DNA of 64,000 nucleotides from assembly GCA_025677825.1 (NCBI GenBank), contig JAIXMO010000018.1, forward strand, positions 186,001 to 250,000. The letters run 5' to 3'. The first letter of the stretch is position 1; every line of letters starts with the position of its first letter. The notes beneath the pieces were generated by a model. That model saw only the letters and a list, made by a program, of their open reading frames with translations, searched no databases and was not told the DNA's origin. The stretch is from Helicostylum pulchrum. Taxonomy: Eukaryota > Mucoromycota > Mucoromycetes > Mucorales > Mucoraceae. Positions 32,758 to 45,300 of the stretch are shown here, piece by piece. Made by a program: the position numbers and the translations under genes.

Positions 32758-35170
32758 AGCTCTTTTTTTTTTTTTTGCGTTTTTATTTAAAAAAACTATT
32801 GTTTAATTACTTCTTTTTTTTTTCCAAAAAATAAATCTGTTTGAAATACATGTAACGCATAAAAAAGCTTTTATTTCTAGTAAACCGGACCTTTCTCCGT
32901 GTGGGAGGGTTTCGGGTTGCAATCTTTGTTCAAATTAGCACCAATAAGAGTGGCGAACATTTTTTTTTAAAAAAAAAAATTGCAGCTGAAACCCCCCCCC
33001 CCCCTCCCAGCTATCATTTTGCATTTAAAGTATAAGCTACAGACCAACATTTGAATATATTAGTGTGTACTGAAATAAGTTGATTACCCGGACCCCCTTA
33101 TCAACGTAATAATAAAAGATTTCTATCTTTTTATATGTCCATCTTTTAAAAGATGATTCTGCCACTGTGTTAAAACCAGCACGGTATCTGCGCGGTATTA
33201 CAGCTCGAGTGGCAAAACATTTGAGCGTTTTTTTGTGCTACAGCGTGCTTTTATGCCAGTACAAAAAAGGATTTTTAAAGTAGTAGGCAGCGCGAAATGT
33301 CTTGTGACATTAGCAAAACATTCGAGTGTTTTTTGAAAGTATTGCGCGCCACCCAATGGTGCTTTAACACAGTGTGCTAAGTAGCGCTTTTATGCCCGTA
33401 CAAAGCAGCTGCATTAGTAAATAAAACCTACAGCGCGAAATGTCTTGTGACAATATAAAAAAATTCCTGGCGTGGACTGTCAATACCGAGGTTAGTAAAA
33501 TGTGCACTTTAAATCGGTTGGTTTAAATATATTACTGAGCAGGGTGCACAATTTGATTTGTTCATAATAAACAAGCATTAGCACCAAAATAAAATAAAAT
33601 AAAGTGGCTGCATATAAAACAAAGCTAAACTAGATTTGTATAAGCTCAAAATGGCGTACTTTTATTCTGTTTTTTTTTAACCCAGTTTTTTTTTCTGTAG
33701 TGGCGTTTATAGAACAAAGATAACTCTATATACTTTTTGGAAAATGCTAGAATAACCTTTTGGTATATGGAGTGGCGCGCGTTTGGGTTAAAAAAAAGCG
33801 AATGTTTATTTTTTTTTGATCTGATATTTCAGTTGCTCATTAACAAATCTATAATTATCTAAAGAAGCAATGCAAGAGTGAGAACAAGTGCAAAGCTGCA
33901 CAGAAATTAAAAAGATGGTACTAACTATTGGATGCTGTATAGTTAAAGTTTTTTTATTCTATAAAAATAGCTAAAAGAGTAAATAAGCTGCACTGAAATT
34001 AAAAAAAAAATATGGTAGTACTGCGTGTTGTATAAAGTTTTAAATAGCCATTGTGTGTGTGTACATCCGAATATTCGTTTTTTTTTTTCCCTATCAAGTT
34101 GAAGCTGTGCGCGCACGTTTTGCAATCTTTTTGTAGATCGTTTAAGAATACAAAAATGTTAAAGCCGATATCCGGTTTGTGTGCGTGATTATGATCTGTA
34201 CTACAGTTGCACGACATTTTTGAGCAAAAGGAGTATGATCCGAAAGTTTTTGATTGGTTCCAATTCTGTTGTTTCAAATTAACAAGTATTTTTTTGTACA
34301 ACAGTAAAATGATTAAGCGTCATTTAATAGTTGCTTTTGTTTGCTGTGTGGCAGTTTTTCTTTATGATATCATGATACACAATACGTAATGAGTTGAATA
34401 TAGTAATATCTTCGTCAAAGAGGCGCTTACGAAAACGTGGCACACTAAAAAAAAGTTATGGCGTATATTTCAAAAATGCTTATTTTTTTTGAAAACAAAC
34501 ATTTGTTTTTATGAAACGTGGCTTGCTTTTATTTTCTTCTTCTTCTCTCTATAATCAAGTATTCTCCTTACGCAAGGTAGAGTAAGTTATTCGACCTATA
34601 TTTCTTTTTTTCTTTTTCTTTGTTTTTTTGCATATTTCAAAAAAAAAAAGGTTTTGAATATTTGTCATAATAACGGACCCAAGTACCTGTACCAATGAAG
34701 CCTCGTTATCACGTTATGATGACAGTGTTACATATTGTGGTCTGTTATGGTCATTCTCCGGTATTCCGTAGTACTGTATGACAACAGGATAAAATGATCC
34801 AATTAAAAATCCAAAAAAAAAACTTGGACGTATTTTAACTTCAAACAAAATAGACCATGTACGACAAGAAATTAATTTTTTTTTGTAAGAAAAAGATTTA
34901 TTATTTACAGTATACATCAGAAAAAAAAAAGTTGGGGGGAGGGAAATATATATACCATAAATGGGATTATATTTAATGCAAGATTGAATGCTAGAAAGGG
35001 TAAAAAAAAAAAGGTTTTGGCATAAACATAGATTGGGAGAAAGGGTATAGCACAATAATAAAGAAAAAAAGTGGATAAACATAGTCGCATAAAAGAAAAT
35101 AGTTGTCATAAAAGTATATATAGATGGGGGGAATAATTACAAAAAAAGAGTGAAAAAGGTAAAATGAGAG
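32758..35170. other. Long intergenic region (2.4 kb)
   Basis: It contains a degenerate duplication at 33200-33452 (separate entry), a C-run at 32991-33004 and AT-rich filler. Around 34100-34390 both strands are open. The minus strand reads MSCNCSTDHNHAHKPD and CKTCAHSFNLIG; the plus strand reads HDIFEQKEYDPKVFDWFQFC. Only one can be coding and neither is convincing. Confidence 0.35.
33200..33452. repeat. Degenerate two-copy duplication
   Basis: Motifs recur in the same order: aaaacattyragygttttttt (about 33215 and 33318), cttttatgccmgtacaaa (33248 and 33389) and agcgcgaaatgtcttgtgac (33291 and 33432). The repeat period is about 105-140 bp with indels. Confidence 0.75.
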
Positions 35171-35983
35171 TTATTGGATTGAAGAGTATTGAGGATAAGG
35201 AATATATGAGTTGTACATGTCCATAGTTGATAAATTGCAAAGTTCTTGATAATAATCAGTAGTAAACATGGGATTTGTTGTAAGGACGGGATAGCTCAAC
35301 ATATTTGTATTACTGCAGTCGTTAAATAACAAGGGTTGCTCGTTATTGTTCATAATCTGGGATAAATTCCAATCGTTGTTAAAGTAATAGTTCGAAGCTT
35401 CTAATTGACAATCAGCGATAGAAGAATCTACTGAAGAACAAGGAGAAGATATAAAGTTTGATTCATCAGCGACGCATGGTGTTGGTAATTCATTGACAAT
35501 AGGTGCTTTAGGTTGTTTCTTTTTAGGTACTACTACTTTGGGTGGAGCAACATAGATGGACTCAAGTTCGCGAAGTTGAACAAGACGTTTTTCCAATTTA
35601 GCGATTTTACGTTCGAGATGAGTGACTTGAAGACCTAAATCATCGTATGCGGTTAAAAGTTCTTTTTCCATTTCACCGAGACGAGTAGAGTTCTTTGATT
35701 TATCTAATTCTGGCTTGCTGCAAGTATAGGCATGATGAAGAGATTCAAAATGAACAGTGATGGTTGCAACAGTATCATAGGTAAATTCTAATTCATTTTG
35801 GAGGCGTTCGATTTCTTTTCGTGGATCAGTTTTAATTTCAGCTGTCATAATTGCTGCAGTGACATTATTACGCGTTTGTTGAGGTGTCGCACGCTTATTA
35901 ACACGATTACTTGAAGACTTGATGTTGTTCACACGTTGAGTAGTCCACTTGAGAGGCTTATTCTTTAATGTAGTTGAAGTCAT
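35171..35983 (-). CDS. Coiled-coil protein, paralogue of the 25.2-kb gene
   Basis: A single-exon 270-residue protein starting MTSTTLKNKPLKWTTQRV. The N-terminal 50 residues are basic. A long helical region (about 50-150) runs PRKEIERLQNELEFTYDTVA, HFESLHHAYTCSKPEL, MEKELLTAYDDLGLQVTHLE and RKIAKLEKRLVQLRELE. The C-terminal half is Asn/Ser/Tyr-rich and probably disordered. The helical core shares pattern and residues with the 95-residue protein at 25169 (SLxxA(F/Y), EKE, AYDDL..QV, R..K.LxxR), so the two look like local paralogues. I recognise no named family; a scaffold or transcription-related role is only a guess. Confidence 0.65.
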   Translation of the reverse strand: MTSTTLKNKPLKWTTQRVNNIKSSSNRVNKRATPQQTRNNVTAAIMTAEIKTDPRKEIERLQNELEFTYDTVATITVHFESLHHAYTCSKPELDKSKNSTRLGEMEKELLTAYDDLGLQVTHLERKIAKLEKRLVQLRELESIYVAPPKVVVPKKKQPKAPIVNELPTPCVADESNFISSPCSSVDSSIADCQLEASNYYFNNDWNLSQIMNNNEQPLLFNDCSNTNMLSYPVLTTNPMFTTDYYQELCNLSTMDMYNSYIPYPQYSSIQ

Positions 35984-37535
35984 GTTTTGAATTAAAAAAA
36001 AAAAAAAAAGTTTAAATTTTTCAAAAAGTAAAGTAGTAATTTGTTATAAAAAAAAAAAAAAGGAAAAAATGGGGAAAGCCGACATATTTATATTATTTTA
36101 CTTTTTAGTTTAAGGAACTCAGAAATCTTTGCATGTCCAAATTTAGAATCAAATCTCAAATATGATTTGCTCCTTAAAAATTATGTACACAAAAAAAAAA
36201 ACTTTGTGCACTCTGGGTTTTTGGATTTATTTTTTTTAGTTCCGTAAAATTGAATTTTTTTACATATTAGGAATGACCCTGTTTTTAAAAAACATCATCA
36301 TCACCATTTTTATCTTTTTTTAGCTTACATATAGGGGCTTCATTTTGTTAAAATTAAAAAAAAAAAAAAAAGTTGTTGTTTGCTAGGTAACATATTGAAA
36401 CTATGCCTTTCAAAACAAACAATAACACTTTTTTTTTTTTTTTTTTTTTTCTTTCTTGTATTTATTTTTTTGTGACGCCAAGATCCCAATTTGTGTTTCG
36501 GTTGTATTCGGGCGAAAATAAATAAATAATAGCAGTAAAATGACCGTGCGTCACTTTTGCTCCCAAGAGTCTTGGAGAAATATGTTAAGGTATTACTGTA
36601 GCATTTCTATTTATAAATACACGAATTATAAATAACTTCTTATTTTTATAACCCACGTTTCGCGCGCTTCAAGGACATTACAGTTTTTGCATACCTTAAA
36701 AAACTCTATTTTTTACTGGTCGTGCCTGTTGTATTATTTGTATCAGTATTTGGATGCACATCATAAACCGTCATTTTTTACACACACACACATGTTTCCC
36801 CGCCTTCTCCCTTTACAGAAAAATTGAGCTTTTGAGTATTAAAAAACTTGGAGCATATTTACAAAAAAAAAAAAAAAAGTAACATCAAAAATATCATTAT
36901 TGGCTGAGTTGAACAAAAAAAAAAAATTTGAGAATTATAAAAAGGCCAACTTATTTCTTTCTCTTCTCTTCTCTTCTCTTTTTCTTTTTCTTTTTTATTT
37001 TTATTTTTATTTCTCTTTTATTTCTTATATACTCTTGCTATTTTATTAAAACTTTCCTACTTTTTTTAAAAACTCTGTTCATCTTTTTACATTGTGTGTA
37101 GAGTATATATAATTTTTTGACAAGGACAAATTTCTTAAAATGATAGATTCAATTGCAACCAACTACCATGGCAACTAAATGTAAATCAATATTTAATATA
37201 TATACTAGGTGGTTTCCGTGAAGACATCATTGTATAGTACAGACACTACGACATATATTTTATTTTTATTTTTTTCAAAAAAAAAAAAAAGATATATCCT
37301 TACCCCTGATGTCATGTACTCGAGATCTAATTATAGATTTATGTACTACGAACAGCACCAATAGAAACGCTCTAGATTACATCATTGCATTGTTTATAAA
37401 TAATTATTACATAGGAGGTACCAACGACGTAACCAGGGCAATTTATTTATTATACACAGTTTTTTTTTATTTAAAAAAGGATGAGAAGGAAATGATTTAA
37501 TTGGTGAATCTATTGTGTTACGAAAAAAAGAAAAA
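35984..37535. other. Intergenic region with an orphan promoter-like block
   Basis: 1.5 kb, dominated by A/T runs. A TATA box and pyrimidine block at 36935-37025 (separate entry) point rightward, but no convincing coding sequence follows before the GGC1 3' end. The longest plus frame (37309-37500) is a plain 63-codon stretch without family resemblance. Confidence 0.4.
36935..37025 (+). promoter_or_regulatory. TATA box plus CT-rich tract without an assigned gene
   Basis: ttataaaaaggcc at 36935-36947 is followed by a long ctcttctcttctcttt tract (36958-37018), the usual fungal core promoter look. The next ATG (37141) opens a frame of only 13 codons. Confidence 0.45.
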
Positions 37536-38758
37536 TTATTTTTGACCTTCAAACATTTTGTGGAAAACAGGAATCAATTGTTGAGCAACAGTGAAACTGA
37601 AAATCAACTTGGGACCAACCTATTAATAAAATGAGAGAGATCAGCAAAAATGTTAAAGCATATTCTTATATTTAAAAATACAAATCCCCCCTCCCCTTCC
37701 ATTGTATTTTTAAACCAAAAAATCTAAAAATATCAAGAAAACTTACGACTAAAATTTTAGGGGTCAAACCCTTAAAGAAACCACCGAAACCTTCATTCTT
37801 GACAAGATCCTTGATGATCTTTAACCCAGATTCAGGGTTCTCAAAGTTACGGTTTTGAATACGAGTCTTGACGACATCTAAAGGAGCAGCGACGGTAATA
37901 GAAGCAACGGCACCACCAATAGAAGAACAAAAGTTTTGGAAGAAAGTAGCCTTGTTATAATCCTCTAAAGAAAAGATGTATTCCTTGACGAAAGCAGAAC
38001 CACCAAAGAGAGCGAAAGAACCAGGTGCGTTACGAGCAGCAGTCCAACCAGCACCACGATAAAGGCCCATACCTTCATCCTTGACAATCGTAATAAATCC
38101 ACGGCCACGGAATGCATCGGGGTTTGTTTGTCTTTTGATCTTTAAAACATCCAAGGGAAGTAAAGCAATCTCACCAATACCGACAATACTACCGGCTGTA
38201 GCATGCATCATGGTCTTACCTGTCTTTTCACCAAATGTACCCACAAATAATTCTCTATGCTTGCTGTTTAAATAATCTCTAACAAAAGGTTGTCCACCAA
38301 ACTTGTAAACTCTTTGAGAAACCTTGTAACCAGCGGCAAATCCAACACCAGGGAAAAGAGATGCGTACTTTTTCATGAATGTAGCATTAGCTGCTTCCTA
38401 TTCGTTTTAAGAGAGATTAGATATTTTAAAAAAAATCCTTTGTATACCCTTGTCAAAAAAAATTTTTTTTTCTCCTTATATTAGTTACCTTGAAAACAAC
38501 TTGGTTGACAGCAGCCTTGTTCTCAGCTAATGGACGACCAGAAACCCAGAGCTATTTTCGTATATATTAGTATCTGTAAAAGGCATAAGCCTACATTTAA
38601 AAAGTTTCGCGTACCTTGGTTTGGTTACTCATTAAACGCTTAGCGACGGTATCAACAGGATGAAAAATAATCAATTCGAGGATACCGGAACTAGCACTAC
38701 CGGCGAAACGAGCCTTACCAGACTCAGATTGACTTCCAGAAGCAACAGGAGGAGACAT
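37536..38758 (-). CDS. GGC1: Mitochondrial GTP/GDP carrier
   Basis: An inner-membrane SLC25 carrier that exchanges cytosolic GTP for matrix GDP; in yeast its loss disturbs mitochondrial iron and nucleotide pools. Exons (minus) 38615-38758, 38489-38551, 37747-38397 and 37536-37619 give 313 residues. Blocks typical of Ggc1/Yhm1 are SASSGILELIIFHPVDTVAK, GYKVSQRVYKFGGQPFVRDY and ATAGSIVGIGEIALLPLDVL. The three carrier signatures are HPVDTVAKR, LPLDVLKIKR and APLDVVKTRIQ. The GGQPFVRDYL segment separates it from other carriers. Complete and undamaged. Confidence 0.92.
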
Positions 38759-40156
38759 CTTTTTTTTTTATATATAATAAAGAGGGGTAGTTAAAGAAGA
38801 GATACAAAAAAAAAAAGAAAAAAAGGATTTTTAAAAAAGATTTTTTTTTTGTCCCTGGGGGACTTGCAAAAAAAAAGTTTTTTTTTTCGGGTACCGAATA
38901 TGGCGTTTTTATTTTGATAAGAGGCATTAATGCTTGCACAAGGAGGAGGGAAATGTTTTATTTATCTCTGCTAAATCAATCATATATTTTAGGCTTTATT
39001 ATGGCATCATTTTTTAAAAAAAATTGATCGGAACGCGTGATATAGAACGACGCGTTTAATACTTTTTTTTTCTTCTGCAGCTTTTTTGATATGACTCACC
39101 AAACATCACATGATTTTATATTCCTGTTTATCTTATCACTGATTACACACCTGGCTACTTAGATTAAATGTTACAAAAAAGGCAAGCCAGATTTTTTTTG
39201 CTCTTTTTAAAATCAGATATTCTAACTTACGTGTAAACGTCTACTAGTTTTTAATGCTAGGACATAAAATGCGTAAAAACCGATATCCTAAAAGTTTATA
39301 TTGGCATGTATTTATTTATTTGATTATTATTATATCACATAACATACTGACGACAAAAAAAAAAAAAAAAAAAAAGGTTTAAATGGGCATTTTATTATCA
39401 TGATGAGTTATCCTAAGTAAGTTTTATTTACTGTAAATGAGGGGCTTGCTACAGAGCCTCAAGTTATCTTACCGGTAACTAACTAGATAAATAAGTTGTT
39501 GTTCGTACATACTAAACCACGTACCCGCTAAAATCCTCCTTAAAAACCTTTCAAGAGGTAAAAAAAAAAAAACGTTAAGAGGGAAAGAGGACCAAAGGGT
39601 AAGTAAGTTCTGTTTATAGCTGAAATAACATTAAAGGCAAACACTCATATAGACTTTTAGTTTAACTAAACATCATCAACAAGTCATTATACACAATAAG
39701 TACACTTTCTAATCTATCAACTGAGATATGAGTAGGAGATCACTAACGAAAAGTCGGTATCCGAAAGGACCCATAACATGTCTTTGCTATATTAATTCTC
39801 CCGTACGTCCTTGAGAGCCGCGAACGGAACTCTCTCTCTGATTAAAATGTACGAGGAATTGGGGGTTTGAAAAAAGGTACTTATTTAGAACATTGTTAAA
39901 ATAAAAGTGTAGACTAAATAGTAGTTTGAGGGTCACTTTCATTGTTCATGATAAAATAGGGGGCTTATTTTGCTAGTGTGATCTATTTAATCATTTTTAC
40001 TTGCAAGTATTCAGAAAGCTAATTTACTTTTAATTCCATTACTTATAAGTCGCTATTTATGTATGTAGCAGAAAACTATATTATATTTTTACTCGGAATA
40101 AAGCACCCAAAATAATACTGGTATATTATCTTCATTGCTAGATGTATAAAGATAAA
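38759..40156. other. Intergenic region upstream of GGC1
   Basis: 1.4 kb. The first 200 bp are the GGC1 promoter side. A copy of a dispersed repeat lies at 39910-40004 (separate entry). No other coding signal was found. Confidence 0.5.
39910..40004 (+). repeat. Dispersed non-coding repeat, copy C
   Basis: The stretch containing actaaatagtagtttgaggg, tcactttcattgttcatgat and gtgatctatttaatcatttt is about 90% identical to the minus strand of 62180-62275. Its right end also matches 2156-2178. Confidence 0.85.
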
Positions 40157-40328
40157 TTAGGCAGTGAGGTTACCTAATAATTCGGTAGGATGATATTCAC
40201 CCTTAGAGATTGGATCAGCTCTCTTGACAAGACCATATGTAATTTCCGAAGATACAACCGAATCCCTTTTTATATGCAGGATGATTCATGACGAATTGGC
40301 GGATATATACAGCACCAGTGAAAACCAT
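40157..40328 (-). pseudogene. Relic of the C-terminal end of glutamate-cysteine ligase
   Basis: The minus strand reads TGAVYIRQFVMNHPAYKK, then after a one-base frame change VVSSEITYGLVKRADPISKG and EYHPTELLGNLTA before a stop at 40157. This matches the extreme C terminus of gamma-glutamylcysteine synthetase (GSH1/GCLC: (R)xFxxxHPxYKxDSVVSxEIxYDL). The frame breaks inside the ggg at about 40262, where one base fewer would restore KKDSVVSS. Nothing upstream resembles the rest of the enzyme, so only about 55 codons remain. Probably a truncated duplicate rather than the functional gene. Confidence 0.7.
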
Positions 40329-40558
40329 TTTTTATTATAACTGCAAACGCCATCTACTTTGAATAATCGAGTAATTTGGACTTCCGCTTATGCGACTTTT
40401 ACAGCAGGTTCATGCCCTTTTTTTTTCTTTGTACGTCTTGAGATATAAAGAGTATAATAATTGTTTATTTTAAATGGGTTATATGGTATTTTTTTATTAT
40501 TATTGTAACAACCTATCAAGGTTCTTGTTTTTTTTATATGTATATAAATAAAATAGAT

Positions 40559-41752
40559 TTACAATTTGCTGTTAGGAGTATAAATCTTATTCAAACGTTG
40601 AGAGATAATTTCCTCAGCATCACGAACCATACGAGAGACCAAAACTTCACAAGTAGGAATATCGTCAATAAGACCAACGACTTGACCAGCAGTCCAGAGA
40701 CCGAATTCAGGATCACCGGTAGTATACACTTGCTTACCACGAGCACCGGAGACAAGTTCACGAACATCCTCGAATTGAACATCGGGGTTCTTTTCACGCT
40801 TGTTTACTTCAACAGCAATAGAGTTTTTGAAGATACGAGAAGTGTTACGGAAAGGACGGAATACGAGAGATGTAGAGCGTTCATCAGCCTTGACAATAGC
40901 TTCCTTAATGTTGTGATGAATAGGTGATTCAACAGTACACATAAAACGAGTACCCATATTAACACCTTCAGCGCCTAAAGCTAAAGCAGCAGCTAAACCT
41001 GATCCATCACCAAAACCACCAGAGGCAATATAAGGAATATTCAAGACCTTTGCAGATTTGGCTAATAAAATCAAACCTGTTACATCATCCTCTCCTGGGT
41101 GACCAGCACACTCATAACCATCAATTGAAATAATATCAACACCTAAACGTTGAGCAGAAATAGCGTGACGGATAGCAGTACATTTGTGAAGAACAACAAT
41201 ACCAGCTTCCTTGAACATTTTAATGTACTTACCGGCTTTAAAAAAAAACCCAATTAGTAATAAGTCATTATTTTTACATACCATAAGTACACACTTACGA
41301 TTGTTACCGGCAGTTTCAACTACCTTGATACCTTCGTCAATAATGACTTGAGCATATTCCTCATAAGGAGGAGGAACAATGGCAGGTAAAAATGTCAAGT
41401 TGACTCCAAAAGGTTTATCGGTCATGGTACGACAACGCTTAATTTCGTTACGAAGTGCTTCAGGAGTAGGTTGAGTTAAAGCAGTGATTAAACCTAATAT
41501 GAAAAGAATTTAGATTTGATATATACACGTATATATAAATAATTTTAACTTACCAAGACCACCAGCATTAGAAACAGCAGAGACTAACTCGGCAACACCA
41601 ACATATTGCATACCGCCTAAATAATAAAAAAGATGAGGGAGGGTTGGGTTAATCTACAAGTTGATCTCAAGGAATAAAGATTGCTTCTTTTTACCTTGAA
41701 CAATAGGATGTTGAATGCCGAGCATTTCAGTGAGCTTAGTTTTAAGGACCAT
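40559..41752 (-). CDS. Nitronate monooxygenase (2-nitropropane dioxygenase family)
   Basis: An FMN enzyme that oxidises alkyl nitronates. Exons (minus) 41695-41752, 41554-41616, 41299-41493 and 40559-41235 encode 330 residues. Motifs: KLTEMLGIQHPIVQGGMQYV at the N terminus, LVSAVSNAGGLGLITALTQP, FGVNLTFLP, GNNPGKYIKMFKEAGIVVLH, the active-site region SIDGYECAGHPGEDDV, and the FMN-phosphate site ASGGFGDGSGLAAALALGAE with GVNMGTRFM. Full family length, no defects. Close relatives in bacteria are often annotated enoyl-ACP reductase FabK; the EC(A)GHPGE motif favours the nitronate enzyme. Confidence 0.92.
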
Positions 41753-42391
41753 GTTGTATATATTTGTTAAAATAAAATAATAAGAAAAAAAAAAGAGGAA
41801 AAGAAAAAAGATTAGGTATGCTTTAAATATGTTCTCTTTCACATGCTGTTTTAATTTTAGTCATCTTTATTTACGCTTGGTCAAATATTATCGGCATTCT
41901 AATTTATTCTTATATATGCCTTTTTTGCTTTTCACACGAATGTGATTATATTTCTACATTGGTAGAGTACTCGCCGAATTTCTTTTTACATTGTGCATTA
42001 CCCACTTATCCCTGTTCTAAACTTTTTTTTTCTCCCCGGGTATTGTTTATTGCCGCTTATATAACACGTAAAATAAAATTTCCTACAGCAACTTTGTTCC
42101 TGTAAATTATGCTCGTCCAGACTAAGTAAAATGTCGCATTTGAGATATACCGCGTAAAATATAATTGCACGTCAAAGTAAAACCTTCTTCATCGTGTTAC
42201 AAAAAAAACTTGTCACATGCAATTATTTCGGGGATTGATATACGTCCTTTTTGCTTAACACAAACCCGACCTTAGTACCGAAAATATTTTTTAGGAAGTA
42301 AGTTTATTGGCTCAAAAAAAAAAAAAGTTTATATATAAGCATATTAAAGATTGATAAAAAAGAAAAGAAAAAAAAAAGTGGCAATTGTTTA
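41753..42391. other. Intergenic region NMO promoter / VPS34 3' side
   Basis: About 640 bp, AT-rich, nothing recognised. Confidence 0.5.
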
Positions 42392-45300
42392 CTATCTTCT
42401 CCAATATTGAGCCCATCTATGAACTGTTTCCAAGATTTGAGGAAATAGTGCATTTACACTTTCTGAAATCAAACCTCTAAAGTAAGCAATAGCTGCTTCT
42501 TCTGATAAATCCAACCGAAACTTTTCTTGTACCTGTATTAAATTTTGTTAAATAAAAAAAATAAAAAAAGTGACATGCATTGTGTGTGTTACCTTCATGA
42601 CAGCTTTATCAGGTTCAATTTTAATATCAGGGATATTAGCATCTACCATTAACGCAAACAAGTTGAGAATAAGATTTGCATTTTTACGTAAGGTGATAAA
42701 AGCAGTATCACAATGTTGTTGAAATTTAAAATAATGTGGAGAGTCAGCTCCACCCATAGCTTCAATCATTTCTTTACATAATTTCATAGGTGGCGGGAAC
42801 GGTTTAGGATCTCGGCCAAGAATAAATCCGAAATCAACGTGGAATAAGTGTCCATCTGGAGATAATAACAGGTTGTCTAAATGACGATCTCCTACGCCCA
42901 ACAAGTAGGTAATAACACAGTACCCGGCTAAAATACAAAACAGTTATTTAATTTTGTGTGGTATAAACTCGTTATATATACACTGTAGCTTACCACAACT
43001 TCTTGTGTATGTTTCCATTACTTTAGGATCAATACCGTATACATTATCAGGTGCAGAACTAGGATGGTGTTTCCTAAAAAAACTACGTACATTGTTTTGG
43101 TGGTCATTTAGTACAGCAGCCAAGGAGCTAGAAGGAACAAATTGCACTAATCCATGTTCAGGTCCAGCGGCCAACACTTTATAAGGAGTTAGTTTTAAAT
43201 CCAAGTTTTCTTTAAGTAGCAATTTATCCATTAATGAAATAATTTGAATCACAAGTTGATCTTGTCTTAAATCATCTCCACTCTTGAAAATGACAGGATA
43301 GTTTGTATTATCTCCACACTTGAATGTCAATCTTAGTGGTTGCAAGTTACTATTAAAGATACCACATTCCGCTAAATAAATACTGGTAGTGTTAAATAAT
43401 ATACTAAAAATTATCTTGCTACACAAATCATACCAGGTACAAGTCCCAATACTTGCTTTGTGGGGTCAAGTGGGAAGGATAAAATAGTAAACTCGTGTAA
43501 TGGTCCTTTAGGATCACCAATAATAGAACGAAGTTTATCAACCTAATACATTTATATATATACACTAAGAAACAAAAAACGAAGCGTATTATATCAATAT
43601 AAATTACCTTTTTGGATCTTCCATCTTTTAAAGCACGAATATTTTTAGACACTTTAGATAATTCGTCCATTAATTCACCTTGTCGTCTCAGCTCATCTCT
43701 TCTAAAGAAACCATCCGGAACCTATATATTTAAACATAAATATACAATACAAACTGTTATCATCCTTATATATATATATATACCTCTAATAATTCACGAA
43801 AAAAGTGATAGGCAACCTTGGCATACATTTTACCATAATCGTCATCTTGACATTCTACCATAACATACCAATGAAAATAATTACCCAAAACAGGATTATT
43901 GGTAGCACGATCAATTAAGAACTGAACAAGTGATGAATCATAAGACTCTTCATCCTTATCATCGATATGTTCAAATTTTAATGCTTGGACTAATTGCAAG
44001 AGATAAAGCAATAAATCCTACAGAGTTTAAAAATTGCGTTAGTATCGTTTTTATAACAAGTGATGGTATGGACTTACATCATCATCGGCTCTTCGAAGTT
44101 GGTTTACGGCATAAGTACGTACTGATCTATTCTCAAATTCTTTTCCCAACAGTTCAAGTGCATCGTCAACGTCGATAGCAACCCAAAGCGGTAATATATC
44201 AACTGCTTGTCTAACTTCTGTTGTATCCGTCCAAAGTACACATTTCAAGAATTTCGTCAAAGCCTACATTTATAAAGGTGATTAGCATTTATCATATATA
44301 CATGTGTGTGTTATTACTCTTTTATCTCTTGTCAAATAAAATCTGAATTTCCAAACAAGATCCTTTTCTTCTGGTGTCAATGGTTGAGTAGGAGGATAAG
44401 ACATAATACTCTATATATATATATTTATCAGTGCACAGAACACTCAAATAAATTTGATTCCTTACATTTAATTCATCACGTATCTTTGGATTCGGCTTCA
44501 AATCTCGATCTAAAGGACCATTACGATGACTACGAACTAATCGACGATGTTTGGCTTCTACTGGATTGTCTCTGACAAGGTCTGGATCAAGTACAATAGA
44601 ATACTGTACGGTTGGTATATGCTCTCGATTGATATTATCTAACCCGTTTCCACTATCCGAATAAATAGGTTGATTCATAGCCGTGATCATGGTTGTTTCT
44701 TGGAACTGAGAATGTAAATCACTTATATTTTGTCCGAGTGCAGTTACGGATGTAAATGGACCTGGAAGAGTGTACTCCTACAATACTTGTTTAAACCCAG
44801 TATATTTTTCTTTTTTTTTCTTTACTTACCATTTCACCGTACACAACGGGGAAATCAAATTTAGGAAGATCAACATAAAGTGCTAAATCAATCGATGTAT
44901 TTGAAGCACTCTAAAAAAAAACATTAAAAGAAGATTTCTTAACCAAAGGATAACATGCAATATTATTTACCTTGTGCATCTGTTCAATTTGTCTAAATGC
45001 CATATTATCCAACCATTCAACAGGACGTATATCTCCACAATCATAACGTTTAACAAGCTAAAAAATAAACTCTCCATAAATATACCTTTTTTTTTCTGAA
45101 TTTCAAATTCAAAATCGAAAAAAAAAGTTTACCTTTTCCAATTTGTCCATGTCATTTTCATCGTGATGCTTTAATTTACTAGGTGTTGTTGTATCATGAT
45201 TTCCATCTGCTTCACAATCAGGCCAGACAAATAACTTTTGTTTGCCTTTCCTCAAAGTACTACACATATAAAAAAAAAATCATGTTATCTCTCTTTTGTT

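Noticed and set aside
37309..37500. 63-codon plus-strand frame as the product of the orphan promoter
   Set aside because: No family motif, no splice support and ordinary composition for random AT-rich DNA.
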